A stretch of 31,687 nt of DNA from Gnetum montanum (GCA_015680685.1 MNCI01023383.1:205870-237556); one strand, 5' to 3'. Shown: positions 1-10,281, counted from the stretch's first letter. Notes: a model not told the origin generated them from the letters alone. Translations and numbers: made by a program.

Positions 1-1265
1 CTTAACCAAACCAAAAGATATGCAAGTGGGTCCTTCCCAAAGTAGGCACAGGCCTTTTATGCCCTTGCATAACTTCAAACCAAGGAGTCTGTGGGCACCA
101 TGGATGATTAATGGTAACAAAAAGTTAAGTACAAAAACCCAAAAGTAACTGACTAAGAAACCCAACATATCAAACCAGAACATTGAATCAAAACATGAAA
201 CTGGCAGTGAGGTGAGGCATGAAAAGCATAGATGGATGAGAGAGAGAATGGAATGGAATTCCTAATTATGTTCACATGAAGTCCCTTGTGGAGTTTGTGA
301 TTAAATGACTTTGTAGGATCCATCCTCAGTCCAAACCAAAACCAACCACTTTCAGTGACTTTGCATTGACATTGTAAGACTAGTCCATCCCCTAAGACAC
401 AAGAATGTTCCCACAAAATAACCATCATTCCAAATTGAAGAGAAAGTAGGAAGTGAGAAAGGGCCTTAGTTAAAGGAGACAAGACAAGTCCCATAACCAG
501 TGCTTGTAGCCCTTTTATTTGGTCTAAGGGGTGTGCTTTGAATTCCTTTTTTTTGTTTTTTTTGAATGGGAACCACACCATGCAAAGACCCATACATTTT
601 CGCATTTATTTTGTCCAAGGGGTGTGCTTTAAATCCTCAATTTTTTTATGAGGACAACACCATGCAAGGACTTATTTAACGTCTTGTTGTGGAATGACAC
701 AAAACAATGAGAAGCTCATGAGAACACTCCCACACACAGGAAAATAGAAAAGCACGAAGAATACCGCATCCATTTGAAGCCACACCCTATCCAAACTTTT
801 GATTCCTTCCCGATTCTGGAAACTACACAAGTCACCAATTTATTAAGGTTGGATTAATGAAAAAGGGACTACACGTTTCCAAAATAAAAAAACCCATAGA
901 GTATGTGGATGGGTGGATGATGTGGACTCATTGCCTATTACATGAAAAGAAACCATGTCCCAGTTGTCAGTAACAACATTCAAAGTCAGAAACTAGACAT
1001 CAACAATCAAATTACAAATGAAACATACCACCATCGAGTAGCACATTACCATTGCACCTAACACCTTATTAGTAGAAAGAGTAGAGAAATACACCAAACA
1101 CAAGAAAACATAAAAGAAAGTAAAAGAGTATGTAATAAATATCAAATATATTAATGATGGTACAAAACAAAAACTTAAAAAAGATCAATAACCTAAAAAA
1201 CAAAAAGATGTAAAACCAAAAATGTGAAACAAAAAAGTCAAAAGATTGAGGAGGTGCGTAAAGTG
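1..1265. other. AT-rich non-coding flank left of gypsy element
   Basis: I see no coding region here. The 150-residue open frame on the minus strand (153-605) has no recognisable domain. The stretch lies downstream of the integrase end of the minus-strand gypsy element. It could be the spacer that some plant gypsy lineages carry between integrase and the 3' LTR, or unrelated DNA. The LTR present at 7613-8481 has no visible match here. The only structure I noticed is a local duplication near 515-681. Confidence 0.5.
515..681. repeat. Imperfect tandem duplication, about 91 bp period
   Basis: Two adjacent copies share the word GGGGTGTGCTTT at 528-539 and 619-630, and both end near CACCATGCAA followed by a GGACTTA or AGACCCA variant. 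They have diverged by substitutions and by a poly-T length difference. This is a simple local duplication with no coding content. Confidence 0.7.
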
Positions 1266-2450
1266 TCAGTATGGGTGGCCATCTCCCCCATGACTAGGTT
1301 GAAAGGGGGAGATCTGAAAGACTGAGCATGGTTGTCCATCTGGTGAGGTGTCTATTGAGTTGGTTGGCTTGGGCTCATGGAAAAGCTTCAATTGTTGAGT
1401 GTTGACTAATTGTTTCTTAGCTAGGCTGTCAGGTTTATAGATAATCATGGTCCCAGATGGAAAAGTCTCATCAATAATGTAAGGTCTTTTCCCCAACATT
1501 TGAAATTTGGTTCGTTGGGGTACGTGTGTAGAATTCCAATAGAGGATCTTGTCTTCTAGTTGAAACTTGACTTTTCTTATTTTAAGGTTATGGTGTTTCT
1601 TATTGAATGCCTTATGCATTTTGTTGGATGATAGGGTCATTAACCGATTTTTATCTAGCAAGTTGAGGTTCATTAATCGTTTTTTCTGCACTAGATTTAG
1701 ATTCAGGTCAAGGTCATAGGTTGTAGAGAGTATACGAAGCTCGGATTGGATGGGTAGTGTTGGTAGTTTTCCGTACACGAGCTCATAGGAAGAATAACTT
1801 ATGGCAAGCTTCCATGTGGAGCGATAGGCACAAAGCGCATCGTTAAATTTGGTTCTCTAGTCCCTTCGGTATTTGCTAATGGTGCACGTTAGAATTTTTG
1901 TAATCTCCCGATTAGTGACCTCAGCTTGACCACTGGCTTGGCGGTGATATGGTGTTGTGAGCTTATGCTCAACCCCCAAGTGTTGCATAAGTTTTTGGAA
2001 AGTGGTACCTGTAAAATAAGTTCCATTATCAGAAATTTACGCATGAGGCACACCAAATCTGTTTATCATATTTTGTTGTACAAACTGAGTAGCAGTAGTG
2101 GATGTACAGTCAGTGATGCCTGCTATTTCTACCCACTTAGTGCAATAGTCAACTGTGACTATGATATATGCCTTTCCATTTTACAAAGGAGCGATGCGAA
2201 CCATATAGTCAATGCCCCAAATATCGAATGGCTCAAGAGGCTGAATCCATTATTGTGGCCCCTCCATTTGAGCCGTCATTCCACCATCCCTTTGACAATG
2301 ATCACAAGTGCGAATGAATTGGTGTGCATCCCTAAATACTGTTGGCCAATAATATCCCACCATGAGGATTTTTATGGCCATGCATCTTCCTGCATAATGG
2401 CCCCCACAAGGGCCTTCATGAGAATCCTAGAGAACGTGTAGTTGATTCAT
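1266..2450 (-). pseudogene. Ty3/gypsy integrase, broken
   Basis: Integrase inserts the cDNA copy into the host genome. Visible on the minus strand, in order: the zinc-binding tail of the HHCC region (CDHCQR, near 2295-2320); the first catalytic Asp in WGIDYM (about 2201-2217); the second Asp in ISDNGTYF (about 2015-2035); the catalytic Glu in GQAEVTNREI (codon 1920-1922). A C-terminal region with KVKFQLEDKILYW and GKRPYII follows, typical of gypsy integrases, and the frame ends at 1266. Several in-frame stops interrupt the core, for example after the zinc region and just before ISDNG. The DDE triad itself is preserved although the reading frame is not. The plus-strand frame at 1926-2441 is an antisense shadow. 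Confidence 0.85.
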
Positions 2451-2764
2451 GTCAGGGACACACTAGCATACCAGGCCATCAAGACAGACTTTGTAAAGGT
2501 TTCCATTAATTTCCATGAAATGCTTGACCTGGTGAAAAAACTATTATTTCTTTTTGGTGTCTAGCCCTTGCAGTAGTTCTTGCTTGAGCAAATAAGTGAG
2601 GAGGGTGTCACATCATTTTGGTTCATTGGGCATTTGTGACTTAATAGCCCCTGCAAGGAGAGATTCGTCAAGGAACTGATCAGATACGGGGCTCTCTTTC
2701 TCCTTGTCATCCCATCTTAGCCATGATAAGTGGTCAGTGACCACATTCTCCACACCTTTTCAAT

Positions 2765-3079
2765 CTACCATCGTGAGATCAAACTCTTGCAAATCACAAG
2801 CCACCGTATGACATGGGGGCTCACCATTGGTTTCTTCATCAAAAACCGAATGGTGCTATGATCTGTGTGCATGAACACTTTATAGCCAAGCACATAGCAC
2901 CTGAACTTCTGTAATGCAAACACCACTGCCATCAATTTATTTTCTGTGGTGGTGTAATTTAGCTGTGCACTTGCAATACTTCGGCTTGCACAGTGAATGT
3001 AATATAGACATTTTTGATCATCCATTTGTGTAAGCACTACCCCCAAAGCATAATTTGATGCATTAGTTATCACATGAAA
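2765..3079 (-). pseudogene. Ty3/gypsy RNase H domain
   Basis: This domain removes RNA from the RNA:DNA hybrid during reverse transcription. The minus-strand frame opens with ITNASNYALGVVLTQ, continues through NYTTTENKLMAVVFALQKF and reaches KVFMHTDHSTIRF, the standard landmarks of gypsy RNase H. The usual first catalytic Asp (in a TDAS-type motif) is Asn here, so the enzyme would be inactive. The Glu in TTTEN and the Asp in HTDH remain. It sits between the RT remnant and the integrase remnant, as expected in Ty3/gypsy. The frame ends at a stop soon after the last motif. Confidence 0.85.
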
Positions 3080-4346
3080 TGATCTGAACCAATCAAGTGC
3101 TTGTAGAATTGGGGTTTTAACAAGCTTCTACTTGAATTGCTGAAATACTATTTCACATGCAGGGGTCTAGACAAACAATGCATCCTTCTTTATTAACTCC
3201 ACCAATGGCTTGGCAATTTTGGAGAAATTCTCGATGAAATGTCAGTAGTAGCCTGTATGACCAAGGAATGATTTCACTTCTTCAACTATTTCGAGTTGAC
3301 GGGTTCTTCCTTGGATGACCCTTATTTTTTCAGGGTCCACCTCAATTCCTATTTTTGAGATACGGTGCCCCAAGACTATGCCTTTCTAGACCATAAGATG
3401 GCTCTTTTACCAATTGAGTTGGAGGTTTGTTTCAAAACATCTCCTCAACACCTACTCAAGACGGTCCAGGGCTTTGCTCGAACATAACTCCATAGGTAGA
3501 AAATTCATCCATGAAAACTTCTACCCTACTACTGATTTGTTGTTGGAAAATGTTAAGGACTAATCATTGAAATGTGGCTAGGGCATTACATAGACTGAAT
3601 GGCATCTGATGGTAAGCAAAAGTCCCTAAGGACTTGTGAAAGTTGTCTTTCCCTGGTCCTCTGGTGTAATCTAGATTTGATTATAGCCACTCTAACCATC
3701 TAGAGTTGTAATAGCTATGCCCAGAAATGGTGTCCAGCACTTGGTCAACAAAAGGCAATGGAAAATGATCCTTGAAAGTTGCCATATTGAGCAGTTGAAA
3801 GTCGATGCACACCTATCATTTGCCTCCTTTCTTGGGAACAATCATGAGTGGACTGACCCACTCACTATCTACAATAGAGTAGATGAATCTCGCATTGAGG
3901 AGTTGTTCAATCTCCTCTTTGATAATTTTCTTTAATTTGAGATTCAAATGTCGATGTGGTTATCATTTTAGCTTAAAGGTGGAATCAATGTCTCTTAGAT
4001 CTATACCAGTGAGCTCAAAATATGACCAGGCAAAGGCTACTGACCATTTTTCCATAGCCTTCATCAACATTTTCTTTTGTTCTGCAACAAGCTTGGCATT
4101 AATAATGACCAGCCTTCCATTTTTCAAGAACACATACTCCATTCTAGTTAGTAGTGTCTTCAATTCAAGGGGTTCTTGTTTAAAATTATTAGGAATCTCC
4201 AACTCTCCCCAATTGACATCATCATTTACTCCTTCAGAGAGTTGGTGATGAACTTGCTTGAGTTCATCCATATTTGCAACATATTCATACATTAGGCCCT
4301 CAGTAGGTTCCATGCATAATGTACTGCTGCTAGAATTAGTTGTCAA
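3080..4346 (-). pseudogene. Ty3/gypsy reverse transcriptase, multiply disrupted
   Basis: The upstream part (3963-4346) is an open frame of 127 residues that includes SVAFAWSYFELTGIDLRDI, the linker typical just before gypsy RT. Beyond a stop near 3960, RT blocks follow on the minus strand: WVSPLMIVPKKGGK (about 3820-3860), a CIDFQLLN-like block, a FAYHQMPFSLCNALATFQ block near 3575-3635, and a catalytic region reading VFMDEFSTYG near 3490-3520. The usual YxDD core has become FMDE, so the second catalytic Asp is lost. Stops and frame changes are frequent between blocks. The identification rests on block order and spacing. Confidence 0.85.
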
Positions 4347-4439
4347 CCACTAGGTGCCTTCTTGTTTTGTGACTGCTGTGTATAGACATCTTTGGGTTTC
4401 AGCTTCTAGTGCACACTTCTTGCATGCAAAGATAGATGT

Positions 4440-4960
4440 TTGCTTTACTTTTCCACACAATGGCACCCTAAATCATTGTACGTGATACATGGAATCCTCT
4501 TCTTATCAATCTTTCCAAATTCATTTTCTTTAGATATCTCCAAAGAAAGATCTGTAATGCCCATTTTGGCATCAATGGTGCTTAACCATGCCCTTCCCAT
4601 AATAATTGAGAAGTACCCCTTGCCGTTCTCCACCTTGATTACTAGGAAGTTGGTGAGCTATGACCACCCACAAACGATGATTACAATGTCCTTTACCAGT
4701 CCCAATGGAACAGTGATGGATTGGTCCACTAGTTTCAGTCGAATGTTACTCTTCTTCAAGGGAGGAAGGTTTCACATTGTGTACATCTCATGTGAAATTA
4801 GATTAACATAGAAACCAGAGTTAAGAAGAGCTTTACAAGGCTCATTCTCAGCAATTTGCAAATGTATTAGGGGACTCCTAGGCTCAGCTAACTTCCTGGG
4901 CAGGTTACCAACTCGAATCCAATCAAATACAGCATGGGTCAACATTACAATATGGATTTG
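4440..4960 (-). pseudogene. Ty3/gypsy aspartic protease, inactive
   Basis: The retropepsin cuts the Gag-Pol polyprotein. On the minus strand a block reads ALLNSGFYVNLIS (about 4805-4840) where an active enzyme has an LLDSGA-type motif, so the catalytic Asp has become Asn. A second block, GYFSIIMGRAWLSTIDA (about 4570-4625), matches the conserved Gly-Arg-x-Trp-Leu region seen in plant gypsy proteases. Stops fall between the two blocks. It lies directly between gag and RT in the same orientation. Confidence 0.75.
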
Positions 4961-5139
4961 AGAGGGATTTTAGTTTGAAGGGGACTCAGATAAAGGTGAG
5001 ACAGAGGAAGGTGAAGGAGCAAGGTTACCAACCACTGTTGTGTCTGAGGGCTTTGATGGATTGTGAGGTCGAAAGAAGGGTCTTTTCTTTGATTGTGTTT
5101 ATGACCCACCTGGTTGGTTAACTGGTTGCAGATTAACCA

Positions 5140-7441
5140 CCCTCATAGTGTTTCTTTATTGTGGTTGGGTAGGCAATTCACCCTACATGGATGGAGCAGG
5201 TGGTAGCTATGAAGGAGATGGAGGAGTAGGTGTAGGAATAGGAGGAGCATGAGTATAGTAGGTGGCATCCCTCCTTGGATAGGATGGTTGGTACACTTTA
5301 GGAGGATAGTGGTAAGGTTGGTAAGCAAAAACACAACCAGAGTCTCGTAGAGATGAAGGTTGCTGAACATAGTAACCATAGGGATCTGGTTACCGATAAG
5401 GGTACTGCTATCTTAGAGGTGCCAAGGCTCACAATTGTGGTTGTTGCCACCGTTGGTACAATTCGTAGGGTTGCAGTGGAGTTCCACTTGGATAGAAATG
5501 TTGTGGTTGGTGGAACTATTGAGCGTTGCCTTGTGTATAAGGCAATCTTTTAGGTGTTTGCATTTATGCAAGTCATGGGTGTAAGGCATACACCCTAGAT
5601 TCCTACAAGTCTAACATAATTGGACAACATCCCTTGGGATGTTCATACTAGTAGACATCACACCTACCATCATCATTTGAGTCACTATCTGCAATCATCT
5701 TTATCGCAGCCATTTTACCCTTACCCTTAGATATGGCTCATTCATCTTCCTTACATCTTCAACGCTCACACTCACCACTTTGCCCCTTGGACTCTTCAGC
5801 AATTTTTAAGATAGCTTGAAACTTGTTGTCCATAGATTCCCATAATTGATCAACCTTAGTCGTAATTTCATATTGTAATTTTTGGAGTAGCAAGGTTTTT
5901 TGGTTAACCACCTCATCTCTAGTTAACTCATCCTGACTATCACAAAATCAACCCCCCCTTTTGCAGATAGAAGGGTCCTTGCTATATTCCTTTGCACTTT
6001 CTCACTTTCGCAATTCTCCCTCCTCCTTGGCTACCTGCTCAATTAACTTTTGGATCTGATGGGCATTTAACCCTATCAATCTCCCTTGGGCATAGACGTA
6101 AAGGGTTTTCCTTATTTCAGACTGCAATCCATCTATGATATGGCAAAGTTAATCAAGCTAAGAGTATCTATGGCCAGGACACTTATACAATAGAGAGTAG
6201 TATCGGCCAATAGCGGCATCTAAGGGCTCATGGTTTCCTTGTTTTCACCCTTGGATCTGCTTCCTCAGATTGGCCACTTGGGACTACATTTGATATTTGT
6301 CATTGAACAACTCCAATATTGTACTCCACCGCTTGATTGATTCTAGCTCCAAGGACCAGTACCAATTTTCTGCTTCCTTAATGAGTGTTTTTGGAAATAA
6401 TTTCAACTTCTACCAGTCATTCTTAATATTCTGCAAAGCGCATGCATTTTGGAAGGCCTAGAGATGATTTTGTAGATCAACATCGTAGCCTCCCTCAAAC
6501 TGAGGGATGTTGTTCATGTCTAGCCTCTTTATTCTACTATCCTTTACATGCCTTGTTAGAATCCTCACTACCTCTACAATGTTTAACATGCTCTGAGTGG
6601 CAAGTAGAGGTTCACCAAGGCCATGGTGATGGTGCCTATGATGTTCTCTACTAGCCCTTCTTTTATGGCGATGGGACTCTCTGGATTGCCCATGCCTTCG
6701 GTTGCGACTATCCCAATAGTCCCTTCTCTTGTTCTAGTTACGTCGGTCACCTCCATCATGGTTATTCCCTCTACAGCCATGATCTGAGCCAAATGAAGAA
6801 GAAGATGATGATGATGAAGGGGAAGAAGAAGGAGAACTTGCTCCACGCTGATGCCTATCACTCTTCCTTTGATGATCGCTACCACGATCGCGATCATGAT
6901 CTCCTTTTTCTTCCTTATCATGACTTGCCCCTCCAGATCCATTTTTGTCATTGGATCCATTCTGACCAAAACTTGGATTATGAATTATGGATTTCACGTT
7001 CTGGTTGAGGGCCTCCTGAACAAAGTCAAAGAGAGGAGAATCACCAAAGAAGTGGTCACCTCCATCTAATGGACCAAGCGAAGGTGGAAAAGTGTTTGAC
7101 CCCTTGCCCTTCACAAGCTCATGTTGGTGCTCCAGCTGACGATCCCTTAACCTTTGTGCTTCAATGGGATGATAATCCCTTAAGTTGGGATCTCGCATCT
7201 CGTAATCTCCATGAAGATGTTGAAGCCTATGTTGTGCAAGCATTAACTGGAGCATTGCTAGAACAAATCGATCGGGTTGCAACATAATGTTGCCTTCCAT
7301 GTCGTGCCACTACAGCATTTCATCTTGATGTAAGATGAAGGTGAAGTCTAGTACATACTCATCGGGATGAGCATATACCACCCGGTATTGCTGAGGCACT
7401 TCGCTTGCTCTGGGTGGGGAAAGGGTCTTATGAGAAGACAT
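5140..7441 (-). pseudogene. Ty3/gypsy gag (nucleocapsid/capsid), frameshifted
   Basis: Gag packages element RNA. I place the start at the minus-strand ATG at 7441-7439 (MSSHKTLSPP); one TAG near 7308 precedes the long open part (7300-6734). That part has a Gln/His-rich segment, a charged Asp/His/Arg-rich segment and a poly-Ser tract. The capsid block follows at about 6440-6050: KLKLFPKTLIKEAENWYW and a SIKRW...LFNDKY pattern, as in Retrotrans_gag domains, with intervening stops. A degenerate Cys-rich patch (HKCKHLKDC, about 5555-5585) may be the worn zinc knuckle. A Pro/Tyr-rich tail leads toward the protease. Boundaries between pieces are approximate. Confidence 0.75.
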
Positions 7442-7593
7442 TTTATGTTAATAAATTTCTATGTAGTGTGCAGTTAAGATTCAATTTAATTGTAATAATA
7501 ATTTTTGTTTTTAGAAGATTTGACTTTTAGGGTTCGAACAACAACGAGGTTACTAAGTTTCACTCAGTTTAGATAGCGCACGTAGAACTAAAG

Positions 7594-7611
7594 TCCCTGA
7601 CAATGACACCA
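7594..7611 (-). other. Primer binding site, tRNA-Asp type
   Basis: On the minus strand this reads TGGTGTCATTGTCAGGGA. It matches the complement of a plant tRNA-Asp 3' end (TGGCGCCGTTGCCGGGGA) at 13 of 18 positions, and all five differences are C-to-T or G-to-A. It lies one base inside the LTR end (7613) and upstream of gag, exactly where the minus-strand primer tRNA anneals. This position supports the LTR boundary. The tRNA assignment is from memory of the family. Confidence 0.75.
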
Positions 7612-7612
7612 A

Positions 7613-8481
7613 TGATGAGTGGTGAGGTACCCCTACACCCAACCATACAAATCACAAGTATTCACGTGTGATCTAATCGAATTCCGCAGACTTTAATTAC
7701 CAAGTACACTAAAGCTAAATAGTGCATGTGTGTTGTCTGTTCGTTGTTTTCCCAGTCCCACTTGTGGAATGCAATTGTATGGTTAAGTGTGATTGAGGCA
7801 TAAGATTTTTATTATTTTATGTTTTATCAATTTCCTCGCCTAGAACAAGAATGAAAGTGGGAGTGATTAAGTGCTAAGAAAACTATGATCTAATCTAGCC
7901 TAACACAAGTAACCATTCCCACTTCCTGGACACATCCTAAACTTTGTGTAAACACTGCTAGGTTGTCAAACGCTAACCGTTTCTGAGCTACCAAGTGTCA
8001 TACGTATGTTCGAAGGGGTCATGCTTGTGTATTTTAATGAGTTACTTGATTAATCAAAATTAATTGCTACATGAATAACATTAATGTAAATTGCATGAAA
8101 TCACAATATATAAATGCATAAGAAAGAAAGTCTTAAGTGCTACAAGGATGAATCGAAGAGTTCATCTTTATTGCCAACACAATGGTGTGTTCAAGTACAT
8201 CAATGCTTGAATAAAGATTCGTTCACACTTAGACCTCTTGTTGCAAGCACTTGGAAAATATTCTAACTCTCAAATGAACAAAGTGCAAGAGTTTCACTAC
8301 TTGACTATCAAAAACTACTCTCAATCATGTGCCTGGGGATGGTATTTGTAGACCTGGGAATAATCCTACAATATCGAATGCATGATATCACATTTTGGGC
8401 TACAATATCGCATACCCGATATTGTGTACCTGATATCGCAACTACTCTGATATTGGAGTGTATGAAAAACATGATTTATCA
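7613..8481 (-). repeat. 5' LTR of the gypsy element
   Basis: The plus-strand sequence begins TGATGAGTGG directly beside the primer site and I end it at TTTATCA (8481), giving about 869 bp with short TGAT/ATCA inverted ends. The right boundary is inferred from the terminal dinucleotide and from the copia leader that follows. A TATA-like sequence on the minus strand (near 8341-8351, CTACAAATACC) points toward gag. Upstream of it is a cluster of GATATC/CGATAT words. No second copy is seen in the window, so LTR divergence cannot be used for dating. Confidence 0.6.
8341..8455 (-). promoter_or_regulatory. LTR promoter region with TATA-like box and hairpins
   Basis: The minus strand carries CTACAAATACC (8351-8341), a weak TATA-like box correctly oriented to transcribe the element. 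Just upstream of it (plus coordinates 8370-8455) is a perfect 9-bp inverted repeat, ACAATATCG and CGATATTGT with a 6-base loop (8402-8425). Weaker relatives lie on both sides (CAATATCG..TGATATCA and TGATATCG..TGATATTGG). In an LTR this is the U3 position where enhancer repeats usually lie. Function is inferred from position only. Confidence 0.4.
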
Positions 8482-8857
8482 AAGGCTTACCTCTTCATTA
8501 CCATAATAAAATTATTTACCATGACTGAGAAGAACTTTCTTCAATGAGGTTGGTAGTTAGCCTTTTGGCCAAAATTATTTTACCATGATTAGAAAGGTTC
8601 TCTTTACCCTTATAATGATCAAATTATTTTACCTTGACCTAGAAGATCTCTTTTGGACAAGGTTGGTAATTGGCCTCTTAGCGAAAATTATCAATAATTT
8701 ATTTTCATTAATTCAACATTTCCTATTTATTGGTATCAATCATTAATCATTAATATTTGAACAAGGTCATTAGCAATTTTAAGATTTTAAAAGCCAAGAA
8801 ACTTCATGACAATTGAATCCAAAGATATTTACCTTCTTTTATTTAATCTCTATCAAT
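8482..8857 (+). repeat. Copia LTR end/leader with tandem repeats
   Basis: This AT-rich stretch precedes a copia-type primer site and gag, so it is probably the remaining end of that element's 5' LTR. It contains about three imperfect copies of a 58-64 bp unit, each with an AAATTATTTTACC-like core (starting near 8508, 8572 and 8630) followed by AGAAG..CTCTTT. The left part of the LTR was not recognised and may have been removed when the neighbouring gypsy element inserted. Confidence 0.5.
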
Positions 8858-8870
8858 TGGCATTAGAGTA
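8858..8870 (+). other. Copia primer binding site, tRNA-iMet type
   Basis: TGGCATTAGAGTA resembles the plant initiator-Met tRNA complement TGGTATCAGAGC with three differences, all transitions. It lies 22 bases before the gag ATG, a normal place for a Ty1/copia primer site. Confidence 0.6.
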
Positions 8871-8891
8871 AGGTTCATCATTTATTTCATC

Positions 8892-9230
8892 ATGAGTTAC
8901 AATAAAGAAATTGCCAGATCTCCTATTATTTTTAAGGAAACTCAAGATTTCAAACTATGGAGTAGCATTATGAAAGGTTTGCTTGAACTTTATGATGTCT
9001 AGGAAATTACTAAAAAAGACATTAAACCTCCTAAATTAAACACCATTAAAACTATTAAAAAAGATGCTAATCCTTCCATAGTTGAAAAGATAGAATATAA
9101 AAAGAAGAGGAAAGACTCACTTCTAAGGATGATTATTTTATTCAATGTCTTTGAAACTATAATTGGAAGGTTCAATTCTAATGTATATGCTAAGACACAT
9201 GCTACTTGGGTACACATAATGGATGTTGGT
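8892..9230 (+). pseudogene. Ty1/copia gag N-terminal fragment
   Basis: Starting from ATG 8892 the frame reads MSYNKEIARSPIIF, then FKLWSSIMKGLLELYDV, a stop (TAG where a Trp codon is normal), EITKKDIKPP, later KKRKDSLLRMIILFNVFETIIG and finally YAKTHATWVHIM. This is the pattern of copia UBN2/gag domains: short N terminus, W..M...L.....WE block, a Lys-rich linker, then an L..I..... block and a TW motif. Coding similarity stops at about 9230 where LTR-like DNA begins. No protease or RT of this copy was found in the window. Nothing but the single TAG breaks the frame. Confidence 0.7.
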
Positions 9231-10160
9231 GTGGATCAAGAACTTAGAAGGGGGGTTGAATAAGTTCCCTAATTTTAAGTCAAACCTATCACACAAAACA
9301 CACCAAAAATTGCATGGTTTCCCAACTTGGGTACTCTACACTCGAAGGGTAAATTCCTTGCACACCTCTTGACTTTGTTTCTTCTAAAATGTGATTTAGA
9401 GAACACCATAACCTTTACAATATTTGAGCTTTTCTACAAAGATTTTTGTCGCTACAAAATCTCTCAACCCTAAAAGGTCCCAACAAGCTCAAAATGCAGC
9501 TTACAGGATCCCATGACTTATACGAAATTGAGCTCCACTCTGGAATGTTTTAGCGCTGCAAAATAACTCAATTCTGCAAGATCCCGACAAGCTCAAAAGG
9601 GATGCTTTCTCACAAGAAGCACATCAACCCTTGAGGGTAACAAAGAAAGAGAAAGAAAAACAAGGAAAGAGTGTAACACAAATTACAAGTCCTTGTACTT
9701 TGAAGCACAGTTCTACAAACAATCAAGCAAATGATGTGACAAATGAAGTACACAAGTTCAACGACATAAAATAGAAAATGATAACTTTGATGTTAACAAT
9801 GTTTGTACAATGCCCAAGAATTTGGTATTTTCTTATAGCTTCAGAGTTTCCAAAAACACCTCAAAATTTGTACAAAGGATACCCAATGGCTAGTGTAGAT
9901 GTCTCTTTCGAAGTTGAGACGTCTCTTGGGAGACATCTACTCTGCAATGGGGTCGTCTCCTATTTCTTAAAGACGTCTTCCTGTGAATTCATTCTTCTCA
10001 ACTAAGACGTCTCCTTAGCTATTAAGCTTTGGTTGCTAAGGCTTTCTTTCATTGATTTGGCTTCTTCCCAATCCTTAGAGCATCTTCATTTGGTTTGTAG
10101 TCTTCATTTTCATCCATCTATGTCCATGCTCTCATCTTGCCTATGAAGTCTCCATTTTGA
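9226..10160. mobile_element. LTR-like non-coding insertion with GACGTCT motifs
   Basis: The copia gag coding signal ends where TGTTGGTGTGGATCAAG and a G-rich AGAAGGGGGGTTGAATAAG block begin, a start typical of an LTR edge. The roughly 0.9 kb that follows has no coding potential. It has a worn tandem pair (near 9450-9500 and 9552-9605, both with CAACAAGCTC or GACAAGCTCAAAA) and, at 9909-10015, five or six copies of GACGTCT/AGACATCT words. The right end was not determined. It could be a solo LTR or one end of a larger element in either orientation. Confidence 0.45.
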
Positions 10161-10281
10161 TAACCTATTGTAGATTTCATTTTCTTGAGTTCTTATTCAT
10201 GACCTATAAACACATCATCCACAACAAACATTCTTTGTTCTCCATTTTCCTTAAGGTTTTGGCATACCAAAAGGTCAATAA

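Larger units (their letters stand above)
1266..8481 (-). mobile_element. Degenerate Ty3/gypsy LTR retrotransposon, one LTR visible
   Basis: Read on the minus strand, the order is LTR (8481-7613), primer binding site (7611-7594), gag, aspartic protease, reverse transcriptase, RNase H, integrase. Protease-RT-RNase H-integrase order defines Ty3/gypsy (Metaviridae). Every domain carries stop codons or frameshifts, so the element is dead. The tRNA-Asp-type primer site recalls plant Athila/Tat-like lineages, but I cannot place it further by eye. The 3' LTR that should lie at the left end was not found, so the copy is either truncated there or extends beyond the window. Left boundary uncertain. Confidence 0.9.

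Noticed and set aside
1926-2441. 171-codon plus-strand frame
   Set aside because: It is antisense to the gypsy integrase core, whose motifs are clear on the minus strand.
3717-4811. Several plus-strand frames of 70-120 codons
   Set aside because: All are shadows of the minus-strand RT and protease blocks; no plus-strand domain.
6793-7287. Plus-strand frames around 7 kb
   Set aside because: Antisense to gag; the minus strand has the long gag-like frame with poly-Ser.
8999-9217. Minus-strand 72-codon frame
   Set aside because: Antisense to the copia gag fragment.
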